A stretch of 64,000 bases of DNA from Rhodamnia argentea. Its lineage: Eukaryota > Streptophyta > Magnoliopsida > Myrtales > Myrtaceae. The position numbers were made by a program, and so were the translations under genes. The stretch is taken from the NCBI RefSeq assembly GCF_020921035.1, contig NC_063156.1, positions 12,970,501-13,034,500 on the forward strand, read 5' to 3'. The notes under the pieces are model-generated. The model was not told the DNA's origin. It saw nothing but the letters and a program-made list of their open reading frames with translations, and made no database searches. Below are positions 1-10,893 of the stretch, one piece after another. Each line of letters starts with the position of its first letter. The stretch's first letter is position 1.

Positions 1-195
1 GTAAAAAACACAGATAAGTTTGAATTTCAATATGCAGTCGGGGTATTTGATGGTCTCTTGATGATCGCATATAGCTCAAGCTTTTGGCTTCATTACTCCA
101 AAGTAAAGTTGCAGAATTGTACATAACTAGTTCTACTATCGCACCGATAAGATATTTTGGAAAATTTTGAAACAGGACAGAACAAGTATCCTCAC

Positions 196-301
196 CTTCA
201 TCACAAACAATATGAGGAATATCACTAGCCATGATACACCATAGACCCGCAATTATGCCAAAGAGAAAGGTGAACATCTTGATGCCGCCACTATGTTTCA
301 T
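196..301 (-). CDS. possible first exon of a secreted protein gene (partial)
   Basis: On the minus strand an ATG at 301-299 opens a frame with a hydrophobic stretch of about 16 residues (FTFLFGIIAGLWCIMA), then SDIPHIVCDE. This looks like a signal peptide with a cleavage site near Ala25. The exon would end at 196, before a GTGAGG donor, in phase 1. A TATATAA-like box lies about 60 bases upstream, near 358-364. The following exons would lie left of the window, so the family cannot be named. Seen: signal-like peptide, donor and TATA. Inferred: that these form a gene. It could be chance in AT-rich sequence. Confidence 0.3.
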
Positions 302-526
302 ATCTTTCTTATTCTTGTTTATTTCTCTTATGATATACGAAAAAAATGAACGAAGGAATTATATAGTGGATATAGGAGCCAAAAAAAAAAAAAGAACACA
401 GGAAAATATACCGGAATTACATGTACCAACCTCCAACTTCGTTAATCATCAAGAGGCATCGATGTCAAGTTTAGCTCGGTGGTCGTAGTAGGCAACTCTG
501 CATTAAATTTATGATGAAAATGAGAA
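302..526. other. short intergenic stretch
   Basis: AT-rich sequence between the putative secreted-protein exon and the 3' end of the hAT transposase frame. It contains a run of about 13 A at 380-392. No other feature is visible. Confidence 0.4.
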
Positions 527-2524
527 CTAACATATCCATTGAAATATAAAATGGTATAAATATTCTACAACTATATTTTTTTTACCCGACTCAAATTTTT
601 CGAGTTCTTCTAAGTCCTCCTCAATCGAACAAGAAACCGGCCCACTTCGTAACCAATCTTGAGCACATATCAGAGTCTCAACCATGCTAGGGGTTAAGGA
701 GCTACGAAACACATCAAGCACACGACCTCCTGTGCTAAATGCGGCCTCTGATGCTACGGTCGAGACCGGTACGGCCAAGATATCTCGAGCAATGGAAGAG
801 ATGATAGGATATCTCGAAGAATTTCCTTTCCACCAACTTCGGATATCAAAGGTAGCGCTATAACGTTCACATCTTTCCTCTAAATACAAGTCCAATTCAG
901 ATTTTTCTTCCAAATATTCTTGTCCGGTTTGGCTAAGATACTTTGCAGTCATAAAATCAGCATCGGCTACAGGAGACTTTGACGTGCTCACCATCCTTGT
1001 TCTCTTTTTCCTCGAGATGCTTTGGGGGCATACACCGGTGCGGTATTGCTCGAACAATGACGTCAAAGATGTTAATACGCTATCTCGTAAAGTTTCCGCG
1101 TCCTTACTTTCATATACATCATTAATCATCCACTTCACATATCCCCACTTATGCCGCGGGTCAAGTATGCAAGCAATGAATAAGATAAGATTGATATTGT
1201 TCACATTGCCAAAATACTTATCAAACTTAATCTTCATTCTCTTAGCCATTTCTTGCAAACTCATATCCTCATCATGACAATATTTGTCAATGATTCCATG
1301 AATCCCATATACACTCTTCCCCATATCGTTACTAGTGACATAAGAAGAACCCGAAACTTTTAAAGTTGTATCATAGAACAACTTCAGGAAAGGAAGAAAG
1401 TTACGGGCATACTCCCAATCATCACTAGTAGGCAACTCTTTCGCCTTGGAAAGCTCTTGAGCAAATTTGCGATCTCGAAATGCCAATGAGCTAAAAGCCG
1501 TTTGGAACTTTAGAGCTGCTTCCAACATCATATATGTTGAGTTCCAACGAGTCTCCACATCTAAACATACAAGACTCTTGGACTCAATATTCTGAAGCTC
1601 AATACACTCCTTAAATCGTCTCAATCTTCCAAGAGAAGACCTCACATAACGCACAGCTGATCGTATTCTAATGATGGAATCATTCATGTCTTTCAACCCA
1701 TCTCTCACAATCAAGCTCAATATATGGGCATAACACCTCACGTGGAGTAACTCACCTCTCAACACTAGAGAGTTCCAAGAGCTAAGTTTATCTTTTAAAT
1801 GTTGAATCCCTAAGTCATTGGAGCTCGCATTGTCCACGGTGACAGAAAATATATTTTGAATCCCCCAATCAATTAAGCATTTCTCAATCGCTTTTCCTAT
1901 AATCTTGCCAGAATGACCCGAGATTTGACAAAAATTTAATATTTTCTTGTTCAACTTCCAATCATCATCAATAAAATGCGCAGTGAGACACATATAACTC
2001 AAATTTTGACATGACGTCCATGTGTCGGTCGTAAGACAGACTCTTGGAGATGTCTCGGAGAAATATTTCTTCAATTTACTTTTTTCTTCCAAGTACAACT
2101 TGTAGTAGTCATGCCTTAATGTGTTCCTTGTAGGGATTACAAAGTTCGGTTGGAGTCTATTCACAAATAGCCGAAATCCTTCGTTTTCTACGATCTTAAA
2201 AGGGCACTCACCAATGATAAACATGGTTGCTAGGTCCATTCGACTAACATTTTGGTCAAATTTCCAAGGTCCAGATGAACTACCAACCCCACCAAATCGA
2301 CCCAAGGCACTTCTTTGCCTTTTATCGACATTTGTATAAGGGTATTCCTTACACCTTGATAAATGACGATGCATTGAACTGGTGCCTTGACCACTAGTAC
2401 AACCTATATTAGTCCCACAATATAAACATTTAGCTTTATCTTTATCAAGAATCTGTTTGAAATGTTCCCACATGGTAGATCTCATCTTTTTGTCCGTGGT
2501 ACTTGAAGCACTAGTTTCGGACAT
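527..2524 (-). CDS. hAT transposase with BED zinc finger, full-length ORF (RICESLEEPER-like)
   Basis: A 665-residue uninterrupted frame. Residues about 15-60 form a BED zinc finger (Cys33, Cys36, His52/His54, Cys58). The RNase H-like core follows, with the first acidic residue at Asp167 (TTDTWTS), the second at Asp231 (VDNASSND) and a CYAH motif near 263-266. The C-terminal hAT dimerisation region has the conserved SEAAFSTGGR (Glu593) and ends with LTPSMVETLICAQDWL. All hallmark residues of the hAT superfamily are present, unlike the broken hAT copy at 38-40 kb. Known role of the family: cut-and-paste transposition, although plant DAYSLEEPER/RICESLEEPER proteins are domesticated relatives. 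I found no terminal inverted repeat or 8-bp target duplication around it, so it could be an old or domesticated copy, or the left end may lie outside the window. Confidence 0.85.
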   Translation of the reverse strand: MSETSASSTTDKKMRSTMWEHFKQILDKDKAKCLYCGTNIGCTSGQGTSSMHRHLSRCKEYPYTNVDKRQRSALGRFGGVGSSSGPWKFDQNVSRMDLATMFIIGECPFKIVENEGFRLFVNRLQPNFVIPTRNTLRHDYYKLYLEEKSKLKKYFSETSPRVCLTTDTWTSCQNLSYMCLTAHFIDDDWKLNKKILNFCQISGHSGKIIGKAIEKCLIDWGIQNIFSVTVDNASSNDLGIQHLKDKLSSWNSLVLRGELLHVRCYAHILSLIVRDGLKDMNDSIIRIRSAVRYVRSSLGRLRRFKECIELQNIESKSLVCLDVETRWNSTYMMLEAALKFQTAFSSLAFRDRKFAQELSKAKELPTSDDWEYARNFLPFLKLFYDTTLKVSGSSYVTSNDMGKSVYGIHGIIDKYCHDEDMSLQEMAKRMKIKFDKYFGNVNNINLILFIACILDPRHKWGYVKWMINDVYESKDAETLRDSVLTSLTSLFEQYRTGVCPQSISRKKRTRMVSTSKSPVADADFMTAKYLSQTGQEYLEEKSELDLYLEERCERYSATFDIRSWWKGNSSRYPIISSIARDILAVPVSTVASEAAFSTGGRVLDVFRSSLTPSMVETLICAQDWLRSGPVSCSIEEDLEELEKFESGKKNIVVEYLYHFIFQWIC

Positions 2525-3914
2525 CTAACAAATTAAACATTCAATGTTAATTACTAAAAGCTCTCAAGTCACAAACAACCAGTGAAACAATGCTGTTAAA
2601 CTACTACATGAAAAGGATTCTGCAACTATATCAATCATTGTTAAACAAATGAGTTGCTTTGTTTAATGCAAATGGTCGATTCATATCACTAGTGAAATCT
2701 GCCAACATGACTATATCTATATGTAAGAATCCACCGTTGTTATAAGAAGAAAGATGCACAAACACTTCACTTTATCAGGAGGCAACACTTGTGCAAGATT
2801 ATGCAACATAGAAATTACCTCATCCATTAAGAATACAAGGATTGGAACCCTTCGAAGATGAAGACGAACGGATTGAACTTCTTGAGGAGTCGCTAAAAAG
2901 GGTCTCGATCAAGCAACAAATTGGCTGATTTCGAGTTTTTGGAAACACTGCATGAAACAAGGCCATTTAAATTTTAACCATGAGGATTAGCTTGGACGAA
3001 AAATGCGCCCAAAAGACCATATCCTTACGCCGCGTCACCCAAGTTGCAAAGAGGGGCCACAACGACAAGACAAAAGAGCCAGAAAATTCAGCAAGCAAAC
3101 CACACCAAGCTATCGCCACCCGAACCGCATAAGAAATTCAAGAATCCCAAAACCACAACACCCCGAGATCAATCAAATCCCAAATGCACCATCACCGGCA
3201 TCACCCCAATCACGGGTTTTGGCATAATCCCAAGAACAACAAAATCACACCCGCGAAATCGGAAACTACTCACGCACGCAAAAACGAACAAAGGAACAAG
3301 GGAAGACATAGGGGGCGCCGAGGCGAATCGCACCTTTATTCTCGAGGGCCATCATGAGGACCTCCAATTGCCGGACGCATCGGATCTCCCTCCATGAAAT
3401 CCCACCCGAAATCGATCGAATCGGACCAAACCCACGAAGGAAAAACATCCACACGGAAGAAATGGTCATTCATAGGTTACTTGTTTACCCGAGGCGTTAC
3501 GGGGAAAAAGAAACGAGGAGGAGTGAGAGAGATCGAATTGAAAGAGCTTAAACGACCAAAAAAAAAAAAAAAAAAACGAAATAGAAAGACAGACGGGAGG
3601 AGAGCGGGAGAAAAGATGGAAGATTTGCTTACATGGTGTGATGGAGAAGGAGAGAATTCACTTCAGGTGGAGACAAGAAGGTCGAAGTGGAACCCGTTGA
3701 GCCTGTCATGCGTGCGGCATACCTCGCGATTTCAAGAGTTGTTGCTCGAGATCTTCACCGGCGAAGACGGTGAAGAAGAAGAAATGTCATAAAAAAGAAA
3801 GTCGGCGATCAAAGATAAGTGATACCTCGTCGTCGACATCACACTCGCACTCTCACTCGCAGACCGATCTCCTTCTCCATTTCGTTCTCTCTCTCTCTCT
3901 CTCTTGCGATCAAA
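2525..3914 (-). promoter_or_regulatory. leader-like region upstream of the hAT frame (telo-box and GA repeat)
   Basis: Read on the minus strand, 3925-3870 contains AAAACCCTAG (a telo-box-like motif common in plant 5' leaders), then a GA repeat and GAACGAAATGG. After that come short open stretches, including one at 3469-3266, without a recognisable protein. An AT-rich stretch at 2525-2960 adjoins the transposase ATG. A run of about 18 A at 3559-3577 interrupts the region. This arrangement suggests a spliced 5' leader feeding the transposase ORF, but no splice pair can be proved from sequence alone. Confidence 0.3.
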
Positions 3915-3959
3915 CTAGGGTTTTGAAAATGTGAGCACCGAGCAATGTAGTGAGTAACC

Positions 3960-4172
3960 TAGCGTCGTGGGCTTTGTTTTTTTCGGGCTATCAGTGAAAG
4001 CTAATGACACCGGCCCGTATTCGAAATGACACTGGCCCCTATCAAAACAGTACCAAGGCCCGGCTCCAAAGTACTCTAAATTTGAGGGTCGGGTCGGGTC
4101 GGGTCGGGTCGGGTCGGGTCGGGCCGGGCCGGGCCGCGTCCGGTCCGCCCGGGGCCTTTTTGACACCCCTCT
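3960..4172. mobile_element. terminal fragment of an hAT-like element with GGGTC subterminal array
   Basis: At 4086-4120 GGGTC is repeated seven times and then grades into GGGCC repeats. The fragment ends in GGCCTTTTTGACACCCCT, whose complement (AGGGGTGTCAAAAAGGCC) is a typical hAT-type terminus. The second end and a target duplication were not found. The same kind of GGGCC/CCCGG sequence recurs at 25730-25790 and 55880-55980. Confidence 0.5.
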
Positions 4173-4579
4173 ATATATGAGAGAGAGAGGGTTTTCGGAG
4201 TTATAAGAGCTAATTATGGCAGGTCTAATATCATGTTTGGGTCGGGCGTGTGGATGGTTGGACCTGGGCGGGTTTATGTTGGTTAAGTCTGGGCTTGGTC
4301 TTTATTTGGAAAAAGGTGTGATTGTTGGGCCTAATCATTTGCGCGCAGGTGAGCTTGAGTTGTTTTATTTGAGGAAAGTGAGAGTTGGGCCGGCGTGGGT
4401 TGAGGCTGAGAAGAAGGGAGGGAAGTCACGTGGGCCTAATCTATTTGTTATTTTGGGCCTATTCCTTTTTTTCACTTGTAGAACACGGACCGGGCCATTG
4501 CTTTGGGCCCGATCCGCGCGGGACTTAGCCCACGGAGGCTTGAGTCCAGGCAGTTTTGGCCCGACCCGGTTCCTTTTTC

Positions 4580-4614
<35 letters not shown>

Positions 4615-5192
4615 TACAACAAATAGGAAATGACTAGATTGACCTTCTTTTCCCAGTTTTGACCTTAGATTCCCCTAGAACATGACGATTTGGCACCTCT
4701 GGTTAAATCATGCATTATTCCAATTCAAGCCCTAATTTGACATCTCTCTAAACCTTGGGGCTTCACTAGGGTTTTATAATGCAATTTATTCCCACCATTG
4801 ACTTCTTGATTGCACTTATTACATGCTTTGATTGTGATTAATAGGATAGACTCACATTTGCATGAACACGTTAGAAAAACATCGAATTCTGGTACCAAAA
4901 GGGCGTAAGTGACACCACTGATGTAACCAAGTCCCCGGACCCTTAATCTCGGGTTGCGTAGAATCGAACGGCATCTCCCAACCGCTCGATAAGGTTTTCG
5001 ATCTACCTTTCTCAAATGATAGTGGCAACTCCTTTTTGCATGTACACATACATATGCCACTCGATCACATTAAAATCAAATTCGATATATCCCGCCGCGA
5101 TTTGGTATGGGTCCGGGAGGGCCCGAGCAAAGCTTGTCCTTGAGGCTTACCAATTCATTAGCCCGATTTTTTTAGGATCAAGTCGCGACAAT
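4173..5192. repeat. GC-rich repeat-derived stretch and (TAA)n microsatellite
   Basis: Sequence with frequent GGGCC/GGGCCT words at 4210-4570, probably derived from a transposable element. It ends in a perfect (TAA/AAT)n run at 4579-4613. From 4620 to 5190 there is unique-looking, moderately AT-rich DNA with no recognisable gene. Confidence 0.4.
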
Positions 5193-5652
5193 AGCCAAAA
5201 CTTTTTTTGTCTCATAAAAAACCTCAACTTTCACTTTTTTTTCAATTCTACCACCGTCGACCTTCCATCCATAATCGCCATTAGTTAATCCTACATAGTT
5301 CAAATTTTCTCATCGATCTTACTAGTGAATCTTTGAAATTCGGAAATAGCAAGTTTCACAGATGACGAGATTTAATATTGTTCATCCAAAAAATCAGATC
5401 TCCACGCCTAGCCATTCTTAGCCCGTCCTGAGTGCCTTTATATCTCCTAGTAATGCATAGGAGAAACAAACAATAGAAGAGAAATTTGCTTTTTTTTTTC
5501 ATGGCAGCTTTTCTGAGATGTAATTCATGAACGACGTGAAAATGTCACGTATGATTAACTAAAAGTGATTATGAACGAAAGGCTAACGATAGTAGAATTA
5601 GACAAAAGTGAAAGTTATGGGTTTTTTATGAGACAAAAAGTAGTTTTGGATA
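5193..5652. mobile_element. foldback (inverted-repeat) element
   Basis: The left arm 5193-5263 (CCAAAACTTTTTTTGTCTCA...) is matched by the complement of 5593-5652, which contains CCAAAACTACTTTTTGTCTC. Both arms hold TCATAAAAAACC and ACTTTCACTTTT. A third, decayed copy of the arm lies at 5700-5810. Arms of about 60 bases around a gene-free core fit a foldback or MITE-type non-autonomous element. No clear target duplication was identified. Confidence 0.55.
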
Positions 5653-5829
5653 TAATTGAGATGTATGCTAAAGTTGGAGTTTTTTTTTTTTTAAGTTTGA
5701 AGCCGGTAGAATTGAGACAAAAGTAAAAATTGTGAATTTTTTATGATTCAATTTTTTTTTATATAATTGGGACATATGTTAAATTTGAAGTTTTTTTTTT
5801 TTTTTGGGTATTGAACCTCTTATTACAAA

Positions 5830-7142
5830 ATATGAAAGTGAAAATTTAGGTGTCAATAGTTACTAAAAGGTTGTTGGATTAATCTAGTTTAGCGAAGCCA
5901 CCGAACCCATGAATATCTGGTTTGTAGAAGTAAAATGTTCTCCCACGTTTTACTTGAGTGTCTAATCGGCCCTAACTGATTGGTAGCAACATCAAAATGT
6001 AATAAAATTTGCATGTTGAATCAAATATCAAGTTACAAGTGATAGGACTTTGGAAGAGTCCGCCCTAACCGCGAGCAATTGCCTCGTGAGAGGAACCTTC
6101 GTTTTTGTTTACTATCTACTTTCTTTCCCTTAATGGTTCTCCTCTGGAAAGGCCGTGACATTGGCTAAGTGTTAAAATGGTGCAATTAACGAGCAGAGGC
6201 TAGCCAACATATCAAGGATGGTGGTTCGAAACGGGGACGTAAACTATTAAGCAGTGGAGCCAATATTCTCGAGGATACGTAGTTGCTTGTTTGTAATCAT
6301 TATTAAATAAGAGAAGATGGGAGATTGTTTCTATCGTAATCTATTGTAAATGTAGATAGAATCAGGAAATTATTTGTAGATTCAAGATCAGTAGCTGCTT
6401 GTGAGTATCCATCGATGGTGGGTTATAATTCCCACGTCATACTCTCCGTAAAGGCTTTGTCCAATCAACCCCGGAGCTCATTGTCATTTGCAATTTATCT
6501 ATACTTTTAGATTTCCACTAAATTTATGTTCAACGCATTTTAATTCTCCGGCCATTCACTTTCTTGTCCAATACAAATAAAAGGTCCCTTTTTCACAACC
6601 TTTGCCGATTCAACTCGATCCATCTTATTTAAAAGATACTTCGCTTTTCCCGGTGAAACGTTTCGTAAAATAAAATCCAAAAATTGTAGCTTGACTTGGA
6701 AAGAAACAGACCTAGGGTTTTCGAATTTTATCAGAATTATACTGCCACATGATGCTCTTCTCTACCAATTTATGTGTGCATTATCTCTTTCTTTCTTCTT
6801 CACTCCGTCGTCCTAATGCGCACCTTCCTCTAACTTATTGAAGGCGGGCATCATCTGCACGTATTTTTAATGAGAGTGGACAGCGACTGTAGCGTTTCTT
6901 AAGCGACAACTGGTGTATTATTTACTTCACTCAACCGCATTGTCTATATACTTTTTACGGACATAACGTAGAATCGCAGGAAGGCATCACGTGATTGGAG
7001 AGGGATTGGTCGGCGCGTCGGATGCAAACGTTGCGCTTCTCGAGACTCAAAAAGTCAACCACGACGTTGTGAAGAACCCAAAATAATACTCCTCTGACGA
7101 GTTCAACAGCAGATTAACGAAGAAGAAGAGGAAGTTCCATCC
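5830..7142. other. intergenic region with a weak tRNA-like (SINE) candidate
   Basis: No coding sequence recognised. At 6161-6232 there is an A-box-like TTGGCTAAGT and, about 60 bases on, a B-box-like GGTTCGAAAC. This is the pairing expected of a tRNA-derived SINE head, but no matching tail or target duplication was seen. The part at 6840-7140 is the proximal promoter of the downstream dehydrogenase gene. Confidence 0.3.
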
Positions 7143-7151
7143 GCTATATAT
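7143..7151 (+). promoter_or_regulatory. TATA box candidate of the SDR gene
   Basis: The sequence CTATATATTTG lies about 100 bases before the ATG at 7248. Position and orientation suit a TATA box with a leader of about 70 bases. It is a short motif, so support is limited. Confidence 0.4.
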
Positions 7152-7247
7152 TTGCATATATTGAGGCGGAAGACGACGGAAGCTATCATTCGCCGGCCGA
7201 AGCCACATCCTCTTGCAGATATAACGACGCTTCAGGAGAGAGCGAGC

Positions 7248-9505
7248 ATGGATTCTGCGTTCAACCCCCCAAAAAGGTACTCGTATCGGCAAAACCAAGC
7301 CGGTCTTCATGTAACTGTTAAGGTATATTACATGTATGTATACGTACGTATACTTGTACGGCCATTGGGCATGGGTGAGTTCAATAGGCATCTCTATCCA
7401 TTCAAAGCTTGTTTTGATAACAAGGGGAACTGGCATCAAATATCAGAAACCATTCTTTCATATAAGAAAATATATGCTTTTCAACGAGGGATCCAGAGAT
7501 AGCATTTTAGAAAGATTTGGCTTTTAATAGGTGGATATCTTAATTTGACCAACGATTGGCCGTCACTTGGGGAATACGCAATTCTCGATATAGTCCTAGG
7601 ATTGATTTGTTCTCTACATACAGACAACAGTCGAGCTTTTTGGATCTTACTTTCACTCATGAGTCACCTATAATATAATATGCGCAGGATCTTAGGATTG
7701 ATTCATGTAGCATGGTCTACCGAAATCATTTGTTCTTTGATTGATGGTGGACTAAAGCTCATGCTGTAGATGATTCGGTTAAATTTTCAGGTTATCTAAC
7801 CTTCGAGCCATATTTTCTTTCAATCTTGATTAAAAGAAGGTTCCTCCGATCAAGACGTTTATTGGTGGCAATATACTTAACCATGGTCGTGATCTTGACC
7901 GATTAGTTGCATGTTGGAGGAACTTTCCTCCAAACTTAGTTGGAATGGATGATCTTCTACTATATAAGTGGACGTAGATTGGAAAAACAAAAACAAAAAT
8001 TTACCGAAAGTGAAAAGTCATGCTGCTGTCCAAACAGGCATCTCACGCGATTGTTTTATCTGCTCGGTCCGGGATAATTGTCCAAAAAGTCCTTTAAATC
8101 TATCGTATGGCGGTTAATTCAGTCTTAAACCTTTCTTTGATGATTTGCCAATTTATTTCTACCAATATAGGTCAGTGATTAAATTGGCAAAATTTCAAAA
8201 CGTTTAGAACTCAATTGGTAAAACGTCAAAAGATTTATGACTAAATTGACACAATTTAAAAGTTCAGAACTAAATTGGTAAATCGTCAATTGGTTTAAGA
8301 CTATATTGGCATAATAAATAGGTGTATGACTGAATTCACTGCCGTGCAATACGTTTAGAGGACTTCTAGAACAATTTTCGCACCTCAATCCTCACGCTTG
8401 TCTTGTCCCATCGACTGCAACAAACACACTTCGTTTTCTTTTGTTGTTTTTTTTGGGGTTGGAGATTTAGCTGGTTTTGCAAGGTGAACTCTTTTTAGTT
8501 GCTGAGGAGCAAAAGGAGATGCAAAATGAAATCGAGATCAAATGTTCTTGGGGTTTGGGTTAAGCTTCGAGATGGAGTGGGAAGAAAAGAGGGTTTCCAA
8601 CGGGATTATAGCATTTCTTGATCTTCAGGATATCTAGGTGAATGATCGCTTGTACAAGTCTAACCCACAAATCTCTCTTCTTTCCCTTTCACTCTATAAG
8701 ACTGGAAAACAAGGTGGCAATCGTAACAGGCGGCGCGAGTGGGATCGGAGCCAGTGCAGTGCGTCTCTTCCATGAGAGCGGCGCGTGGTTGATCATTGCC
8801 GACATTCAAGATGATGCAGGGCGATCCCTAGCTGCCAAGCTAGGCGAAAGGGCCAACTACATCCGCTGCAACGTCACTGACGAGGAAGACGTCCGCAACC
8901 TCGTGGACACCACCATGGCCAAACACGGAAAGCTCGACATAATGTACAGCAACGCGGGCGTCTTGGACAGTCTTCCTGTCCGGAGCATTTTGGACACAAC
9001 CAAGAGCGACCTAGACAAACTCTTTGGGGTGAATGTGTACGGCGCTTTCCTAGGAGCCAAGCATGCCGCGAGGGTCATGATCCCACGGCGCGAGGGTTGC
9101 ATACTCTTCACCGGCAGTGCTTGCACGTCCATCGCCGGCCTCGGGACCCATACGTACGCCGCTTCAAAGTATGCTGTTTTGGGTCTAGTGAGGAACCTAG
9201 CCGCGGAGCTCGGGGAACACGGAATAAGGGTCAATTGCGTGTCGCCTTACGCAGTCGTGAGGACCGGGATCATGGGGACGAGGGAGAGGGATGAAGCTGA
9301 ATTGGTGAAAGCAGAGAAATGGACGAGCGAATTGGGCAACTTGAAGGGTCAGACTCTGAGTCCCGAGAGCGTTGCCCGAGCAGCTCTTTACTTGGCCAGT
9401 GATGAGGCCAATTACGTGAGCGGCCAGAACTTGGTGGTGGACGGCGGCTACAGTGTGGTCAATCCCACTATGGAGAAAGCTCTTAGAGCAACCTTCCTCG
9501 CATGA
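7248..9505 (+). CDS. short-chain dehydrogenase/reductase, SDR110C type (secoisolariciresinol dehydrogenase-like), two exons
   Basis: Exon 1 is 7248-7276 (MDSAFNPPK plus two bases) with donor AAG|GTACTC. Exon 2 is 8701-9505 after acceptor ATAAG. Joining restores Arg-Leu-Glu-Asn-Lys directly before the cofactor loop, giving 277 residues, usual for this family. Visible motifs: TGGASGIG at 19-26, Asp44 after the second strand (NAD(H) preference), SNAG at 93-96, active-site Asn121, the serine region 149-153 and YAASK with Tyr162 and Lys166. A long open frame also runs upstream of exon 2 from 8642, but that start replaces the family's usual short N-terminus with intron sequence, so I prefer the spliced model. 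The ABA2/secoisolariciresinol/momilactone-type subfamily oxidises secondary alcohols of terpenoids or phenolics; the exact substrate is unknown. The 1.4-kb intron holds a repeat-derived segment. Confidence 0.85.
8075..8335. repeat. repeat-derived segment inside the SDR intron
   Basis: The phrase 'AACTAAATTGGTAAA.CGTCAA' and variants recur about every 50 bases, at about 8165, 8210, 8265 and 8310. Similar 'not-a-gene' text occurs in the elements at 43.1, 50.8 and 57.1 kb. This fits a MITE-like element inserted in intron 1. It has not disrupted the splice sites. Confidence 0.5.
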
Positions 9506-9569
9506 ACGAAGTTAAATCCACTCTTGCCATGAGATGATTAGTATACCTTGTTCTTCTTCATATGAATTC

Positions 9570-9575
9570 AATAAA
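9570..9575 (+). terminator. polyadenylation signal candidate of the SDR gene
   Basis: AATAAA lies 65 bases after the stop codon of the dehydrogenase gene. This is a normal distance for a plant near-upstream element. Confidence 0.45.
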
Positions 9576-10137
9576 TTCCATCGTTCACGAATGAATTCGA
9601 CCATGTCAAGTCATTTTGATTAGAAGTTAAAGTATTGACGAGCTTTCTTTAAACTTAAGAAAATATAGGTACATTAAAATCGGTCGATGATAGAGTGTAC
9701 TTGTAACAAATTTCTTACTGGACGTCGAGTATCACGGACTTAGTTAGCTGCTTAACTTATGCTATGTCACTTAGCATTTTTGGATTTGGGAAAGTTAAAA
9801 TACAAAGACCGATTTACATATTTGTTATATTAAGTGATTTGCGAAAGTACGTCACATCACCTTATTATATACAATTGAAAAGTCTCTCTAACATCATTAG
9901 CATTACTTTGTTTGACTTCTAGGTCGATGGACAACAGGCAGATGCAGTAATTCGGATTTAAAACTTGACTTGCTGAAAATTTTATTTTTGCGAATGCATA
10001 TGATAAAACTTCGTATTATGTATATTTAGAATGCATTGATTTTACCCGTTTCTAAACAATTCCTGAAACCGACCAACATTTATCAACCTTAGGGACAAAA
10101 GTCCATACTTTATACCTAGATCAAACCATATATCGGA
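9576..10137. other. intergenic, nothing recognised
   Basis: AT-rich sequence between the SDR gene and the hAT element. No coding frame, repeat structure or RNA gene was recognised. Confidence 0.4.
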
Positions 10138-10145
10138 TCCACCAA

Positions 10146-10812
10146 TAGGGGTGTGCATGGTCCGAGCCGGTCCGGTCCCGACATGGAACCGAGGACCGGA
10201 CCGTAGTCCTGGTCCCCATATTTTGGGGACTAAGGACCGGACCGGGAACGGCGGTCCTGGTCCGGGCCGGTCTCGGTCCGGTCTCGATCCCGGCCCAGAG
10301 GGACCACTAACTATTGAAAATCTAGTCAACTTAATAAATTATGCCATGGTAAAAACATAGCGATTCGCTATGACTTTTATGATCAACGAACTTGACCAAA
10401 ATGTTCGAATTCAATACCATATCTAGCCATTACATGATAAAAACATCACCAATCGCACTCAAAAAAGCCTGCAGAGAGAAAAGATGACCAAAAACAAGAT
10501 GGAAAATAAGACTAAAAAGAGAGTCTTGAGGAGGAGAGTGCGACCGTGCAAGGTTGGGAAAAAAATGGGCAGTGGACTTTTATTATTCTATTTTGTTTTC
10601 ATTTTTTTTTTTTTGCAATTGTATATATTTATATATAAATAATTATATATTATTGGCGGTCCGGTCCGGGCCGGGCTGGTTCGGTCCCAATACAAGAAAC
10701 CCGAGGACCAGACCGCCCATTCACTGGTCCCATTTATTAGGACCGGGGATCGGACCATCCACCTCAAGGACCAGACCAACCCGGCCGGTCCGATCCAGTT
10801 TGCACACCCCTA
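10146..10812. mobile_element. complete non-autonomous hAT element (667 bp) with 8-bp TSD
   Basis: It starts TAGGGGTGTGCA and ends in the exact complement TGCACACCCCTA, 12-bp perfect terminal inverted repeats. Both sides carry the 8-bp direct repeat TCCACCAA (10138-10145 and 10813-10820), as made by hAT transposases. Subterminal zones on both sides are filled with GGTCCGG/CCGGACC words (10160-10290 and 10655-10800), likely transposase-binding repeats. The core (10310-10640) is AT-rich and non-coding. Perfect ends and perfect TSD suggest a fairly recent insertion. The 35.4-kb element belongs to the same family. Confidence 0.92.
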
Positions 10813-10893
10813 TCCACCAATGTTTACGTGAGAATACGAGTATTTTACTAATAGGGAAGTCAAACCTCTCGTAAAAGTAAACGGTTATTTTAT

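Noticed and set aside
4216-4626. 136-codon frame with apparent N-terminal Met
   Set aside because: The sequence is built from GGGCC-type repeat words and ends in a poly-Asn run made by the (TAA)n microsatellite; no protein motif.
6161-6232. tRNA gene
   Set aside because: A- and B-box-like motifs exist but no cloverleaf stems; at most a SINE remnant.
8642-8700. Alternative N-terminus MIACTSLTHK for the SDR
   Set aside because: It is the end of intron 1, including the pyrimidine tract; the spliced exon at 7248 restores the family N-terminus.
10042-10360. Pro/Gly/Arg-rich frames on both strands
   Set aside because: They are translations of the GGTCCGG subterminal array of the hAT element.
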